From the NCBI GenBank assembly GCA_020634755.1, contig JACKBC010000020.1, forward strand, positions 1 through 64,000: a stretch of DNA of 64,000 nucleotides. Reading direction: 5' to 3'. A model generated the notes under the pieces. That model was not told the DNA's origin, searched no databases, and saw only the letters and a list, made by a program, of their open reading frames with translations. This document shows positions 43,977 through 53,177 of this stretch, in pieces. A program made the translations under genes and the position numbers. Position 1 is the first letter of the stretch. Each line of letters starts with the position of its first letter. Source of the stretch: Caldilineaceae bacterium. Its GTDB lineage: Bacteria; Chloroflexota; Anaerolineae; Caldilineales; Caldilineaceae.

Positions 43977-45038
43977 ATGACCGACCAATTGTACGATCGT
44001 ATCCTAGGCTCGCTGGCCGCCGCCGGTATGGGTGATGCCCTGGGCGCGGCCACCGAACAGTGGAGCACGCCAGAAATATACGCTGCATATGGCGGCCCTT
44101 TGCGTGTCTTCATAACGCCGCCGCCAGACACATTTTCCGGCGCCATTGGCAATAAATTGGGCCAGATCACCGATGATACCAGCCAGATGTACTATCTGGC
44201 CCAAACGCTCATCAACGTGGACGGCGCTCTGACCAACGAAGACTGGATAGACTGCCTGTTGCGCTGGGCCGATGAGTCTCCCCACGTGGGCAATATGGGG
44301 CCCACCACGCGCTTGGTGGTGGAAGCGCTGCGCAGCGGCGGCGACCCGTACAAAGTGGGCGTGGTGGGCGAATCGAGCCGCCAAATGGCCAAAATGGGCG
44401 CCACCAATGGCGCCGCCATGCGCGTGGCCCCCGCCGGCTTGGTGAACCCTGGCAATTTTGAAGCCGCCTGCCAGGATGCGCTGACCACCTGCCTGCCTTC
44501 GCACAACACGCAGATCGCCATCGGCTCTGCCTGTGCCATTGCCGCCGGGGTGGCCCATGCGTTGACTGCTGGCGCCGATGTCTATTCGGTGGCGCAAGCC
44601 TGCCTGGCCGGCGCCCGCCGCGGGGAAGAGCTGGCTGCCGATAAGGGCCGCCTGGCCCCTGGCCCCAGCATGGTCGCCCGCACCGAGCTAGCCATCGATC
44701 TGGCCATTAAGGCCACCAGCTTGGAACAGGCCATGCACGATATTGAAGCCTATATTGGCAACTCGGTGGATGCGTGTGAATCGGCGCCCGCCGCCATTGG
44801 TCTCTTTGTCTATGCCGGCGGCGACCCCATGGAGTCTATTGTGGGCGGTACAAACATTGGCAACGACACCGACACCATTGCGGCCATTGCCGGTTCGCTG
44901 GCCGGGGCGCTGCGCGGCATTTCCGCCCTGCCGCAAGATATGTTCCAAACCTTTAAAAGCGCCAATGCCCATGAGTTTGACGTGGAAGAATTGGCGCGCG
45001 GATTGACAGAGATTGCCCAGCGGCGATTGAATTCTTAA
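43977..45038 (+). CDS. ADP-ribosylglycohydrolase family protein
   Basis: The product has 353 residues from the ATG at 43977 (a TTG at 43962 is also in frame; neither has a clear ribosome binding site). GDALGAATE, ITDDTSQMY and the C-terminal GNDTDTIAAIAGSLAGA supply the two-metal site of DraG/ARH-type hydrolases. Known members remove ADP-ribose from proteins or small molecules; others act on different N- or O-ribosyl bonds. In a cluster with nucleoside hydrolases a role in splitting a ribosylated small molecule is more likely than protein de-modification. This is an inference from context. Confidence 0.9.
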   Translation: MTDQLYDRILGSLAAAGMGDALGAATEQWSTPEIYAAYGGPLRVFITPPPDTFSGAIGNKLGQITDDTSQMYYLAQTLINVDGALTNEDWIDCLLRWADESPHVGNMGPTTRLVVEALRSGGDPYKVGVVGESSRQMAKMGATNGAAMRVAPAGLVNPGNFEAACQDALTTCLPSHNTQIAIGSACAIAAGVAHALTAGADVYSVAQACLAGARRGEELAADKGRLAPGPSMVARTELAIDLAIKATSLEQAMHDIEAYIGNSVDACESAPAAIGLFVYAGGDPMESIVGGTNIGNDTDTIAAIAGSLAGALRGISALPQDMFQTFKSANAHEFDVEELARGLTEIAQRRLNS

Positions 45039-45045
45039 AGGACAT

Positions 45046-45120
45046 GAGTAGAGGAGTAGAGGAGTAGAGAAGGTGAGGAGTCGCCAAGCCGCCTCTACTC
45101 CTCTACTCCTTTACTCCTCC
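45046..45120. repeat. Purine/pyrimidine inverted repeat (GAGTAGAG units)
   Basis: GAGTAGAGGAGTAGAGGAG on the left is matched by CTCTACTCCTCTACTCC on the right around a 21-nt spacer. It is built from 8-bp GAGTAGAG-like units and lies in the gap before the second nucleoside hydrolase. It could form a long mRNA hairpin or a triplex-prone tract. Confidence 0.65.
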
Positions 45121-45147
45121 ACCCCTCTACTAAAAAGCGGAGCACCC

Positions 45148-46107
45148 ATGCGTAAAGTAATTATCGACTGCGATCCGGGCCACGATGACGCACTGGCCAT
45201 TTTGCTGGCGGCCAAACATTTGGACGTGCTGGGCATCACCACCGTAGCCGGCAACCAACATATTGACAAAGTGACTGCCAACGCGCTTAAAATCGTTGAG
45301 TTTGCCGAGTTAACGCACATTCCGGTGGCCAAGGGATGTGGGTTGCCGCTGGTCAAGCCGCCCATGTTTGCCCCTGAAATTCATGGCGAAACCGGTATGG
45401 ATGGCCCCGAGCTGCCCACGCCCACCACGCCGCTGGACCCGCGCCACAGCGTCGACTTTCTTATCGACACCGTGATGGCTCACGATGAGGTGACGCTGAT
45501 CCCCACCGGCCCGTTGACCAACGTGGCCTCTGCCCTGCGCCGCGAACCGCGCATTGCCGAGCGCATCCCGCTGATCAGCCTCATGGGCGGCGGGCTTACC
45601 AGCGGCAATTCGACGGCCACGGCTGAATTTAATATTTATGTGGATCCGGAGGCGGCCCACGTCGTTTTTAGCAGCGGCATCCCCATCAAAATGTGTGGCC
45701 TCAACTTGACGCGTCAAGCCAATGCCACCGAGGTGGAGATTGCCCGCTGCCGCGCCTTGGGCAACCGTACGGGCCAAATTGTGGCCGATCTGCTGGTCTT
45801 TTTTGCCGGTACCGTCAAGGAAGTTTTTGGCGTCTCGGGCGGCTCGCTCCACGATCCGTGCGCCGTGGCCGCGCTCATCGACCCCACGCTCATTGAGTTT
45901 GAGCCCATGCATGTGGCCGTCGAACTCAAAGGCGAGCATACCTACGGCATGACCGTCTGCGACCACCGCCACCTGCGCGGCATTGGTGACGAAATCAAAT
46001 CCATTGGCAAACGCAAGGGGGAAGCGCCTAACGCCGAAGTTGGCCTGCGCATTGACGCTGAGCGCTTTTTCGATCTGCTGATTGGGACGATTGGAATGTA
46101 TCCGTAG
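45148..46107 (+). CDS. Nucleoside hydrolase (IUNH family), copy 2
   Basis: The product has 319 residues from the ATG at 45148, preceded by CGGAG; the 25-codon extension upstream lies in the repeat and is rejected. It has DCDPGHDDA, TVAGNQHIDK, PTGPLTNVASAL, LMGGG and LHDPCAVAALIDP, the canonical set for inosine-uridine nucleoside hydrolases. This copy is closest to well-characterised purine/pyrimidine enzymes. It sits between two intergenic inverted repeats. Confidence 0.94.
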   Translation: MRKVIIDCDPGHDDALAILLAAKHLDVLGITTVAGNQHIDKVTANALKIVEFAELTHIPVAKGCGLPLVKPPMFAPEIHGETGMDGPELPTPTTPLDPRHSVDFLIDTVMAHDEVTLIPTGPLTNVASALRREPRIAERIPLISLMGGGLTSGNSTATAEFNIYVDPEAAHVVFSSGIPIKMCGLNLTRQANATEVEIARCRALGNRTGQIVADLLVFFAGTVKEVFGVSGGSLHDPCAVAALIDPTLIEFEPMHVAVELKGEHTYGMTVCDHRHLRGIGDEIKSIGKRKGEAPNAEVGLRIDAERFFDLLIGTIGMYP

Positions 46108-46141
46108 AAGAGGATTGAGGCCAGGCGAAGGAGAATGGTGG

Positions 46142-46287
46142 GGCGTAGTGCGTGGTGCGTGAACCGGTCGACGCTCTTGTATCGAGGCCAGTGACGGAAC
46201 TCGTTTGCGGAATAGGTCATACTTGATGAATCTGATCCCTCGCCACCTACTCATCCCCAAAACCAGTACACGCACTACGCATTACGC
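46142..46287. repeat. Inverted-repeat element of about 146 bp
   Basis: GGCGTAGTGCGTGGTGCGTG at the left end is nearly complementary to CACGCACTACGCATTACGC at the right end. The interior has no coding capacity. This fits a non-autonomous element inserted between the second and third nucleoside hydrolase genes. Confidence 0.6.
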
Positions 46288-46336
46288 AAGCTACAAACAT
46301 TTTCTCTAATCAACACATACGAAAGACACTTTTTTC

Positions 46337-47275
46337 ATGAACGTAATTCTCGATGTCGACACCGGTGTCGATGACGCCATGGCGCTGCTGCTGGCGGCGC
46401 GCTCGCCGGATGTCAATTTGCTGGGCGTCACCTGTGTAATGGGCAATGTAGAGCTGAAGAAGGTGGTGCCCAATACGCTCAAAGTGCTAGAAGTGGCCGG
46501 GCGCACCGATGTGCCAGTGGCGCGCGGCATGAATCAGCCGCTTAACGAAAAGCAGTACAATGCCAAAGGCGTTCACGGTGACGACGGCATGGGTAATCTG
46601 GGCCTGCCGCCGGCGCAGCGCCAGGAAGAGCCGGTCCATGCCGTCGAGTTTTTGCGCCGCACGCTCATGGAATCGCCCGAACCCATTACGCTGATCCCGC
46701 TAGCGCCGTTGACCAACATTGCCGTGCTGCTGCTTCAGCACCCCGAGGTGCTGCCTAAAATTAAGCAGCTCTATATTATGGGGGGCGCCATCGGCATGGG
46801 CAATGCTTCGGCCACGGCGGAATTCAACGTGCGCCAGGATCCGGAAGCGGCCGACATTGTCTTCCGCAGCGGCTTGCCCATACTGATGTACGGGCTGGAA
46901 GTCTTTCGCCAGGTCACCTTTACGCGGGCGGAAGCGCAAAGTTTTATCGAATCTGGCAAACCGGCGGCCAAGTTGGCGGGCCAACTGCTCACCTTTTTTA
47001 TGGACAACTTCAACCGTGACGCCGCCGGCATTGGCGATGGCGGCTGCGTGGCCAGCTTTATTGACCCTGCCGGTCTCACGATTGAATCTTATCCAGTGCG
47101 CGTCGAGCTAACCGGCACCTGGACCCGTGGCCAAACCGTGGTCGACCGTCGTCCCGCCATTACCGCCCAGCGCGAATCGGCCTGGCAGCCGCCCATGAAC
47201 ACCATGATCGACGTGGCTGTCGACATTGAAGCGGACCGCTATCGCGATATTTTTCGCCGGGCGATTTTGGGGTAA
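46337..47275 (+). CDS. Nucleoside hydrolase (IUNH family), copy 3
   Basis: The product has 312 residues with DVDTGVDDA (Thr in place of the usual Pro), VMGNVELKK, PLAPLTNIAVL and MGGAIGMGNASATAEFN. The metal-binding aspartates are kept. No ribosome binding site is evident before the ATG, so it may depend on upstream translation or be leaderless. Three diverged paralogs next to one transporter suggest distinct substrates or a heteromeric set, not simple dosage. Confidence 0.9.
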   Translation: MNVILDVDTGVDDAMALLLAARSPDVNLLGVTCVMGNVELKKVVPNTLKVLEVAGRTDVPVARGMNQPLNEKQYNAKGVHGDDGMGNLGLPPAQRQEEPVHAVEFLRRTLMESPEPITLIPLAPLTNIAVLLLQHPEVLPKIKQLYIMGGAIGMGNASATAEFNVRQDPEAADIVFRSGLPILMYGLEVFRQVTFTRAEAQSFIESGKPAAKLAGQLLTFFMDNFNRDAAGIGDGGCVASFIDPAGLTIESYPVRVELTGTWTRGQTVVDRRPAITAQRESAWQPPMNTMIDVAVDIEADRYRDIFRRAILG

Positions 47276-47352
47276 ATAACAGATTTGTTGATCAACAGAT
47301 TGAAAGGGTTTCGCAGACCCGTAAATCGTACATCTTAAATCGTAAACTGCCT

Positions 47353-48438
47353 ATGTCTGATCTCAATGCCTTAATGCCCATTGCCTATACGCAGACCGAG
47401 GTGGCTGAACAGCCCGCGGTTGTGGAGCGTGTGCTGGGCGAGCTACATGCCAATGTGCGCACGTTGGCCCATGCGCTAACGGAGCGCGCGATCCAGCGCC
47501 TTTACCTGCTGGGCTCAGGGGACTCCTGGTTTGCCGGGCTGGCCACGCGGCTGGCCTTTGAAGAATATAGCGGGCTGATCACCGAGCCGCTGCAAGCATA
47601 TGAGTATGCGGCCTACGGCCACCCTGGCCTCAATGCCCACAGCGCGGCCATTCTCATCAGCTCCAGCGGGCGCCCGACCACCACCTGGGACGCCCTGGAT
47701 CGCGCGCTGGCCGCGGGCGCCTACGTGGTCGGCATCACAGACAACCCATACGATGGCAATCCGTTTGTCCACAAGCCGCACAGCGTGCTGATTCCCGGTG
47801 CGCAGAAAAAGGGACTGCCGGCCCAAACCACTAGCGCCACCATGGCCATGCTCATGGATCTGGCCATTGAGTTGGGTCGCGCCAATGGTCATTTGGCGCC
47901 GGAGAAAGCTGACGCGCTTGTTTCCAGCTTGTGCGCCATGCCCACCCACATGCAAGATGTGCTGACGGCCAGCGCCAAGCCGGCTAACGTGCTGGCCCAA
48001 GCGCTGCACGGCCGCCGCGTCTATACATTGGTGGGCGGCGGTCCCAGCTATGGGGTGGCGCAGATTGGCAGCGCGCTGCTGGCCGAAGGTCCGCAAGAAG
48101 TGGGACTGCCGTTGACCGTGGAAGAATTTCATCATGGCCTGCGCTATGGCGCCATTGGCAAAGGCGACCCGGTGATTCTGATTGCGCCTGGCGGAGCCGC
48201 CAACCAGCGCAATTTAGAGACGACGCAATCGCTGGCCAACTGGGGCGCGCATCTCATTGCGATTGTGGATGAACGCGACACGCAAATCACCCCGCTGGCC
48301 CAAACTGTTTTCACCACGCCGGCCGTGCCCGAAGCCATGAGTCCGCTGCTCACCCTCTTGCCGCTGCATAACTTGGCCGTTCAGCTAGCTTTACACAAAA
48401 TGGCGAATGGGTACCAGCGGCCAACCTTTGTCCCGTGA
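47353..48438 (+). CDS. Double-SIS sugar isomerase/deglycase-like protein, copy 1
   Basis: The product has 361 residues with two SIS folds and no glutaminase domain. LLGSGDSWFAGLA and LISSSGRPTTTWDAL mark the first SIS domain, and VGGGPSYGVAQIGSALLAEG with EEFHHGLRYG the second; the Glu-His pair is typical of the GlmS isomerase half and of FrlB-type deglycases. It should act on a phosphorylated amino sugar, glycosylamine or Amadori compound. The PfkB kinase gene follows, as FrlD does beside FrlB. Confidence 0.85.
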   Translation: MSDLNALMPIAYTQTEVAEQPAVVERVLGELHANVRTLAHALTERAIQRLYLLGSGDSWFAGLATRLAFEEYSGLITEPLQAYEYAAYGHPGLNAHSAAILISSSGRPTTTWDALDRALAAGAYVVGITDNPYDGNPFVHKPHSVLIPGAQKKGLPAQTTSATMAMLMDLAIELGRANGHLAPEKADALVSSLCAMPTHMQDVLTASAKPANVLAQALHGRRVYTLVGGGPSYGVAQIGSALLAEGPQEVGLPLTVEEFHHGLRYGAIGKGDPVILIAPGGAANQRNLETTQSLANWGAHLIAIVDERDTQITPLAQTVFTTPAVPEAMSPLLTLLPLHNLAVQLALHKMANGYQRPTFVP

Positions 48439-48443
48439 GGGAA

Positions 48444-48497
48444 TGATAAGGTGACATGGTGAATATGCGGTCACCTTGTCATCCGGTCACCTTGTCA
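48444..48497. repeat. GGTGACA-type inverted repeat
   Basis: AAGGTGAC at 48448 is complemented by GTCACCTT at 48470 and again at about 48486. Similar GGTGACAAGGTGA units recur at 50671-50739, and a CACCCTGTCACCCCCTCATC trace is seen near 62309. Confidence 0.55.
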
Positions 48498-48533
48498 AAT
48501 TGATCACCTAAACTTCGAAAACGAAAAGACCCC

Positions 48534-49475
48534 ATGATCACCGAAACCCCACATACGGAACGCGCCATTGACATGCTGACCATCGGTGGTATTGATATGG
48601 ATATGGTGCTGACCGTGCCGCGCATGCCCGGGCTGGATGAGAAAGAGATGGCCAAGTTCCTGGGCTGGATGCCCGGTGGACCGGCGGCCAATGCGGCTTG
48701 TGCCGCGGCCCGTTTGGGGCTACACGTGGCCTCATTTAGCCAGGTGGGTGATGATGAAAACGGGCGCGCCATTGTGGCCGATTTTGTGCGCCACGGCGTG
48801 GATACATCGTTGATGGAGACGGTTACGGGTCAGCAGTCGCCCTTTACGGTCATTCTGATCGACCCATCGGGTGAAAAAGTGATTTTGGTCGTGCCCGGTT
48901 TTGAAGCTGTCTACTCGGCGGAAAAAGCCGCCGCCGTACTGCCCAATGTGCGCTATCTTTACATGATGCCCAACCGCGAGGAGACCTTTTTGACGCTGGC
49001 GCGGCTGGCCCATCAGCACGGCGCCCAAGTAATGATCGACATTGAGCCCACGGTGTGCGCTCAGCGCGATAAGCTGGAACGGCTGTTGGCCGAGACCGAT
49101 ATTGTGAGCTTTAACCGCTTTGGCTTTGAGGCGGCGGCTGGTGCGGCGCCTGCCTTTGCCGCCGCTCGCCAACTGCTGGCCTACGGTCCGCACACGGTCA
49201 TTGTGACGCGTGGCCGTGGTGGCGTGCTGGCCGTCACCCACGATGAAGAGGCCGAGCATCCCGGCTTTCCCGTAGAAGTGGCCGACACCACCGGCGCAGG
49301 CGATACGTTTCACGCTGCGTATTTGGCTGCCACCATTCGGGGCATGTCGCTGGCCGAGCGGCTGCGCTTTGCCAGCGCTACCGCCGCCATATCGGTGACG
49401 GCGATTGGGCCGCGTGGGCGCTTGCCTACATGGGCCGAGGTCGAGAAATTTCTAAAAAATAGCAAAGAACTTTAA
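48534..49475 (+). CDS. PfkB family carbohydrate kinase
   Basis: The product has 313 residues. TIGGIDMDMVLTVPRMPG and GGPAANAACAAARLG form the N-terminal PfkB signature, and VADTTGAGDTFHAAY the C-terminal one, with the catalytic Asp in GAGD. It phosphorylates a sugar or nucleoside-derived substrate with ATP; ribokinase, pseudouridine kinase and fructoselysine kinase belong to this family. Lying between two SIS genes and after three nucleoside hydrolases, it probably phosphorylates the released sugar or the intact glycoside. The next gene begins 10 bp after its stop codon. Confidence 0.92.
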   Translation: MITETPHTERAIDMLTIGGIDMDMVLTVPRMPGLDEKEMAKFLGWMPGGPAANAACAAARLGLHVASFSQVGDDENGRAIVADFVRHGVDTSLMETVTGQQSPFTVILIDPSGEKVILVVPGFEAVYSAEKAAAVLPNVRYLYMMPNREETFLTLARLAHQHGAQVMIDIEPTVCAQRDKLERLLAETDIVSFNRFGFEAAAGAAPAFAAARQLLAYGPHTVIVTRGRGGVLAVTHDEEAEHPGFPVEVADTTGAGDTFHAAYLAATIRGMSLAERLRFASATAAISVTAIGPRGRLPTWAEVEKFLKNSKEL

Positions 49476-49485
49476 GGAGAATACA

Positions 49486-50637
49486 ATGTCTGAAAATGGA
49501 ATGGTGGCCCAGGTGGAGAGCCTACCCGACCTGGTGCGCAATGAATTTAATACGTTGGATGGCCGCGTGCGTCGGCTGCTGGATCATAACGAGTGCCTGT
49601 CGGTCAAACGTGTGGTAATCACCGGCTGTGGCGATTCACACATGGCCGGGCTGGCCACGGAATTGGCCTTTGAAGAGCTGGCCGGCATCCCCACTGAACC
49701 CATGACGGCCATGCAGGCCGCCCGCTACGGCGTTACTTATCAACCCAAGTCATTTCCCAAAAATCCGCTGGTGTTGGGCATTTCGGTCTCCGGCACGGTG
49801 GCGCGCACGCGTGAAGCCATTGCCATTGCGCGCGAAGATGGCGCGCTGACCGTGGCCGTCACCGCCAACCCAGACGCGCCGCTGGCCCAGGCCGCCGAAA
49901 AGATGCTCGACTGCACCGTGCCAGACTTTGCCTTTGCGCCCGGCGTGCGCTCCTATCGCATTTCGCTGGTCATGCTCAATTTGCTGGCCATTCGCCTGGC
50001 CGAAATTCGCGAGCGGCTGACGCAGGATCAAGCTAATGCGCTGCGCCAGGAGTTGAAAAGCACGGCCGACGCCATGGAAGCTACCATTGCCGCCGTCAAT
50101 GACAAAGCGCGCGATCTGGCGCAAGCCGTGGCCGAGCAGAAAAACTTTGTCTTTGTGGCCGATGGTCCCAACTATCCCACGGCGCTCTTTAGTGCCGCCA
50201 AGGTGCTGGAGGCCGCCGGTCGCCACGCCATGGGCCAAGAGACCGAAGAGTGGGCGCATCTCCAATACTTCGTCAATACCGATCCCACTACGCCAACCTT
50301 TGTTATCTCCCCCGGCGGGCGCGGACACGGGCGCGCCGCGGAACTTATGGAGCCGGTGAACCGGGCCGGGCGCACCAGCGTGGCCGTGGTGCCCGAGGGG
50401 GATACGGCCATTGCGCCTCACGCCGATTGGGTGCTGCCGGTGGTGGGCAATGTGCGTGAAATTTTTAGCCCCATGGTCTACGCCATTGCCGGTGAACTCT
50501 TTGCCGCCCACCTGTCCGACGCCATTGGCGAGCCCTTCTTCCGCCGTTTTAGCGGCGCCTATGATGTGCAAAATGTCGACGCCGCCATGACCATCCGCAA
50601 CAGCCAGGTGCTCAGCCGCGCGGATTTGCCCGCCTAA
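49486..50637 (+). CDS. Double-SIS sugar isomerase/deglycase-like protein, copy 2
   Basis: The product has 383 residues with AAGGAG before the ATG. The first SIS domain has VITGCGDSHMAGLA and LGISVSGTVARTREA. The second has FVADGPNYPTALFSAAKVLEA and QETEEWAHLQYF, in which a Glu-Glu-Trp-Ala-His segment replaces the Glu-x-x-His pattern of copy 1. Like copy 1 it has no glutaminase part. Two divergent SIS proteins around one kinase could catalyse successive steps or form a heteromer. It ends the plus-strand cluster. Confidence 0.85.
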   Translation: MSENGMVAQVESLPDLVRNEFNTLDGRVRRLLDHNECLSVKRVVITGCGDSHMAGLATELAFEELAGIPTEPMTAMQAARYGVTYQPKSFPKNPLVLGISVSGTVARTREAIAIAREDGALTVAVTANPDAPLAQAAEKMLDCTVPDFAFAPGVRSYRISLVMLNLLAIRLAEIRERLTQDQANALRQELKSTADAMEATIAAVNDKARDLAQAVAEQKNFVFVADGPNYPTALFSAAKVLEAAGRHAMGQETEEWAHLQYFVNTDPTTPTFVISPGGRGHGRAAELMEPVNRAGRTSVAVVPEGDTAIAPHADWVLPVVGNVREIFSPMVYAIAGELFAAHLSDAIGEPFFRRFSGAYDVQNVDAAMTIRNSQVLSRADLPA

Positions 50638-50670
50638 ACTGAGTGTATGGTATATTAGATCACAAAACTG

Positions 50671-50739
50671 AAGGGGTGATCGGGTGAAGAGGTGACAAGG
50701 TGAACGTCACCCAGTCACCTTGTCACCCCTTCATCTTGT
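50671..50739. repeat. GGTGACAAGGTGA inverted repeat
   Basis: AGGTGACAAGGTGA is followed after a few bases by GTCACCCAGTCACCTTGTCACC, so the region can fold into a long hairpin after the last gene of the catabolic cluster. It may serve as the terminator. It is of the same type as 48444-48497. Confidence 0.6.
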
Positions 50740-50759
50740 CATCTTTGATTCAAAAGTGT

Positions 50760-51381
50760 AAACCACTACCTCAGGTAGTGGACTAAATAGCGGTTCGACC
50801 GATGTATTGGGTAGCCATGTAACGGGTATTATGTATCAACCTGGAAGGTGCGAAACTAACAGGAGATACATAATGACCCGTCAATTCAAAAAGCTATCGC
50901 ATTCGTTGTATGAATGCAAATATCACGTCGTGTTTTGTCCAAAATATCGATATAAGATTTTGGACACCGAAGTGGCGCAATATATGACGCAGAAGCTCTA
51001 CGACCTCTGTGGCCAGAAAAAGGGGGTAGAAATTCTGGAACTGAATGTACAGCCGGACCATGTGCATATAGTGTTGTCGATTCCGCCCAAGTATGCGGTG
51101 TCGCAAGTCATTGGCTTTCTCAAAGGCAAGACGGCCTTGGGCGCCTTTGACCGTTTTCCCGAATTGCGCAAACGGTATTGGGGCCAGCATGTGTGGTCAC
51201 GCGGCTATTGTGTAAGTAGCGTCGGCCTAGATGAAGAGCGCATCCGCAAGTATGTCAAGTGGCAGAACAAGCGGGATCAAGACAATGATGCTACACAAGG
51301 CAAGTTGTTCGACTAACCACTAATCAGTAACAGTGCACCTTCCAGGTGCATCAATTCAAGCCACCGGTTTTACCGGTGGTT
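50760..51381 (+). mobile_element. IS200-type insertion sequence (IS200/IS605 family)
   Basis: About 620 bp contain only a Y1 transposase gene. The left end has the hairpin CCACTACCT/AGGTAGTGG at 50763-50781. The right end has TGCACCT/AGGTGCA at 51334-51350 and CCACCGGT/ACCGGTGG at 51361-51379. Such subterminal hairpins, in place of inverted repeats, are what single-stranded IS200/IS605 transposition uses. Exact ends cannot be fixed without an empty site. There is no tnpB. Confidence 0.75.
50873..51316 (+). CDS. tnpA: IS200-type Y1 HUH transposase
   Basis: The product has 147 residues from the ATG at 50873 (AGGAGA upstream). The HUH motif is His63-Val-His65 in PDHVHIVLSIPP. The catalytic tyrosine is Tyr127 in RIRKYVKWQ, preceded by YCVSSVGLDEE. 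The length and these positions match intact IS200 TnpA proteins, so the element looks functional. The enzyme cuts and joins single-stranded DNA at the hairpin ends. Confidence 0.92.
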   Translation: MTRQFKKLSHSLYECKYHVVFCPKYRYKILDTEVAQYMTQKLYDLCGQKKGVEILELNVQPDHVHIVLSIPPKYAVSQVIGFLKGKTALGAFDRFPELRKRYWGQHVWSRGYCVSSVGLDEERIRKYVKWQNKRDQDNDATQGKLFD

Positions 51382-51398
51382 GTTGACTGTGGATTGCT

Positions 51399-53060
51399 AT
51401 GTTTCAACTCCGTTCCCATCAGCAGCAGGCCGTTGACGCTGCTTTAGACAAACCGCACGGCGGCGTATTAACGGCCGTGATCCCCCCAGGCGGCGGCAAG
51501 ACCATTTTGGCCTTGGCCGTGCTGGATGCTCTTTATAAGGCCGGGCGGATTGACTCTGCCCTGGTGTTGACGCCCCGTTTGGGCCTCTGTTCTCAATTTG
51601 AGCTGGACTGGAAAACGGTGCGCACCCATTTTCAGCCCAATGCGTTGGGCGCTATTTTGCATCGGGAAAATAGCGCCATCGATGGTTTGCGCGCCGGGGG
51701 CTATGTCACCAGCTATCAGTCTCTGTGCGCTGACCCCGTGGTGCATCGCCGCTTTGCGCGTCGGCGCGCCAAACGCTTGGCCCTGGTGTGCGATGAGGCC
51801 CATTATCTGGGCCAAAAGCTACACGGCGCTGGTGAGACGACGCAGGCTGCCAAAATCCTTTCCGAGCTGGATGAGTATGCCGCATTCAAGCTGGTCATGA
51901 CCGGCACGCCCTATCGCTCGGATGAAAACCCCATTATCTTTGCGCAATATGACCACAATGGCAAGATCGCGGCCGATGTGGAGATCTCTTATGCCGATGG
52001 CGTGACGCAAGGGTTTCTCTGCCCGTTTGACGCCATGCTCTTTGATGGCAAGATGCAGCAGACGCGGCGGCGGCAGCGTCACGGTCGAGCTATCTACGCC
52101 ACCGAGGAAGTAGAATTGCGTTATACGTCGCAACAGCTCACCAAGATTGCGGTCGACCCGCAATTCTGGCAGGTGGCGGCGCGCCACGCCTTTGAAAAGG
52201 TAAAGGAACTGCAAGAGCTGTGGCCCCGCTATTGTGGCATTGCCGGCTGCGCTACTCAGGAACATGCCCGTGAAGTGCTGGCCTATCTGGAAGGATTGGG
52301 CGCTCGCTGCTTGCTGGCTGTCTCCGATGACAGCAGCGCACACGATAATCTGCGCGCTTTCAAAATGGGTGGTTGGGATATGCTGGTAACGGTGGGGATG
52401 GCCCACGTGGGGTATGACTATAAACCGATTGCCGTAGCCGCCGTGCTCAGCGGCGTGCGCGAATTCAACTGGCTGGATCAATTTACCATGCGTGCGGGCC
52501 GCGTCGTGCCCAATCGCCCCCGCGCCGAGCAGACGGCCTGGATCTACGGCATGAATGATCTGGCCATGCGCCGCTATGTAAATGACAAGCGCAGTGAAGC
52601 CAGCCGCGCCATTAAGCTGTTGGAAGAGATGGCGCCACCCACAGGCGATGCGAGCGAGGGCGCCGGTGATCAAGGGCCTAGTCTGCTCTACCACGGCGTG
52701 ACGCTGGAGAGCATCTCCGGCATTGGCTTTGGGCATAATGGCTACATGGCCGAGCTGGATGAAGAAGAAGGCGCGCCCCTAACGGACAAGGAACTGCGCG
52801 AGAACTTGCGTCGTCGCCGCCAGGGGTTGGTGAGCCATTATGCGGCCAAGCACTTTGGCCAAGTCAATGGTGAGACCATTCGCAAGGTAAATGCGCTGCT
52901 GTTGACCCGCTATGGCAAGCCCGTGAACCAATGTGCGCCCGAAGAGCTGACCGCCCAGATCACATGGCTGGAAGGTGAATTGGGGCCCATGCCGGAAGAG
53001 GAGGATGAAGAGCCCTATTCGGATTCAGAGTCGCTCTATGTGCAGGGCACGTTATTTTAA
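51399..53060 (+). CDS. DEAD/DEAH-box superfamily 2 helicase
   Basis: The product has 553 residues. Motif Q-like RSHQQQAVDAAL starts the protein. Walker A is PPGGGKT, motif II is CDEAHYLG (DEAH) and motif III is MTGTPYR; helicase domain 2 carries MAHVGYDYK and DQFTMRAGRVVPN as motif VI. The relationship is to type III restriction (ResIII)-like and phage-type helicases, but no methylase or nuclease gene is adjacent. A C-terminal 130 residues are helical and acidic (PEEEDEEPYSDSE). The right end of the IS200 element stops about 18 bp before the start codon, so the native promoter may have been displaced. Confidence 0.85.
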   Translation: MFQLRSHQQQAVDAALDKPHGGVLTAVIPPGGGKTILALAVLDALYKAGRIDSALVLTPRLGLCSQFELDWKTVRTHFQPNALGAILHRENSAIDGLRAGGYVTSYQSLCADPVVHRRFARRRAKRLALVCDEAHYLGQKLHGAGETTQAAKILSELDEYAAFKLVMTGTPYRSDENPIIFAQYDHNGKIAADVEISYADGVTQGFLCPFDAMLFDGKMQQTRRRQRHGRAIYATEEVELRYTSQQLTKIAVDPQFWQVAARHAFEKVKELQELWPRYCGIAGCATQEHAREVLAYLEGLGARCLLAVSDDSSAHDNLRAFKMGGWDMLVTVGMAHVGYDYKPIAVAAVLSGVREFNWLDQFTMRAGRVVPNRPRAEQTAWIYGMNDLAMRRYVNDKRSEASRAIKLLEEMAPPTGDASEGAGDQGPSLLYHGVTLESISGIGFGHNGYMAELDEEEGAPLTDKELRENLRRRRQGLVSHYAAKHFGQVNGETIRKVNALLLTRYGKPVNQCAPEELTAQITWLEGELGPMPEEEDEEPYSDSESLYVQGTLF

Positions 53061-53100
53061 ATGTGAAATGTGTATCTTGAGGTCTGGTTGAACCCAAATA

Positions 53101-53160
53101 AAATGCGATTCAAAAAAGTCCGGTTGGCCAAAGCCAACCGGACTTTTTTGAATCGCATTT
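53101..53160. terminator. Very long bidirectional terminator
   Basis: A 28-bp perfect stem (AAATGCGATTCAAAAAAGTC and on) encloses the loop CAAA, between the helicase and the convergent cytochrome gene. The run of six A in the left arm and six T in the right gives a U-tract in both directions. Confidence 0.9.
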
Positions 53161-53177
53161 ATTGGATTTTTAATGCG

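Noticed and set aside
50760..53060. IS200 element plus helicase as a defence island
   Set aside because: No methylase, nuclease or other defence gene adjoins; the helicase alone does not support this.
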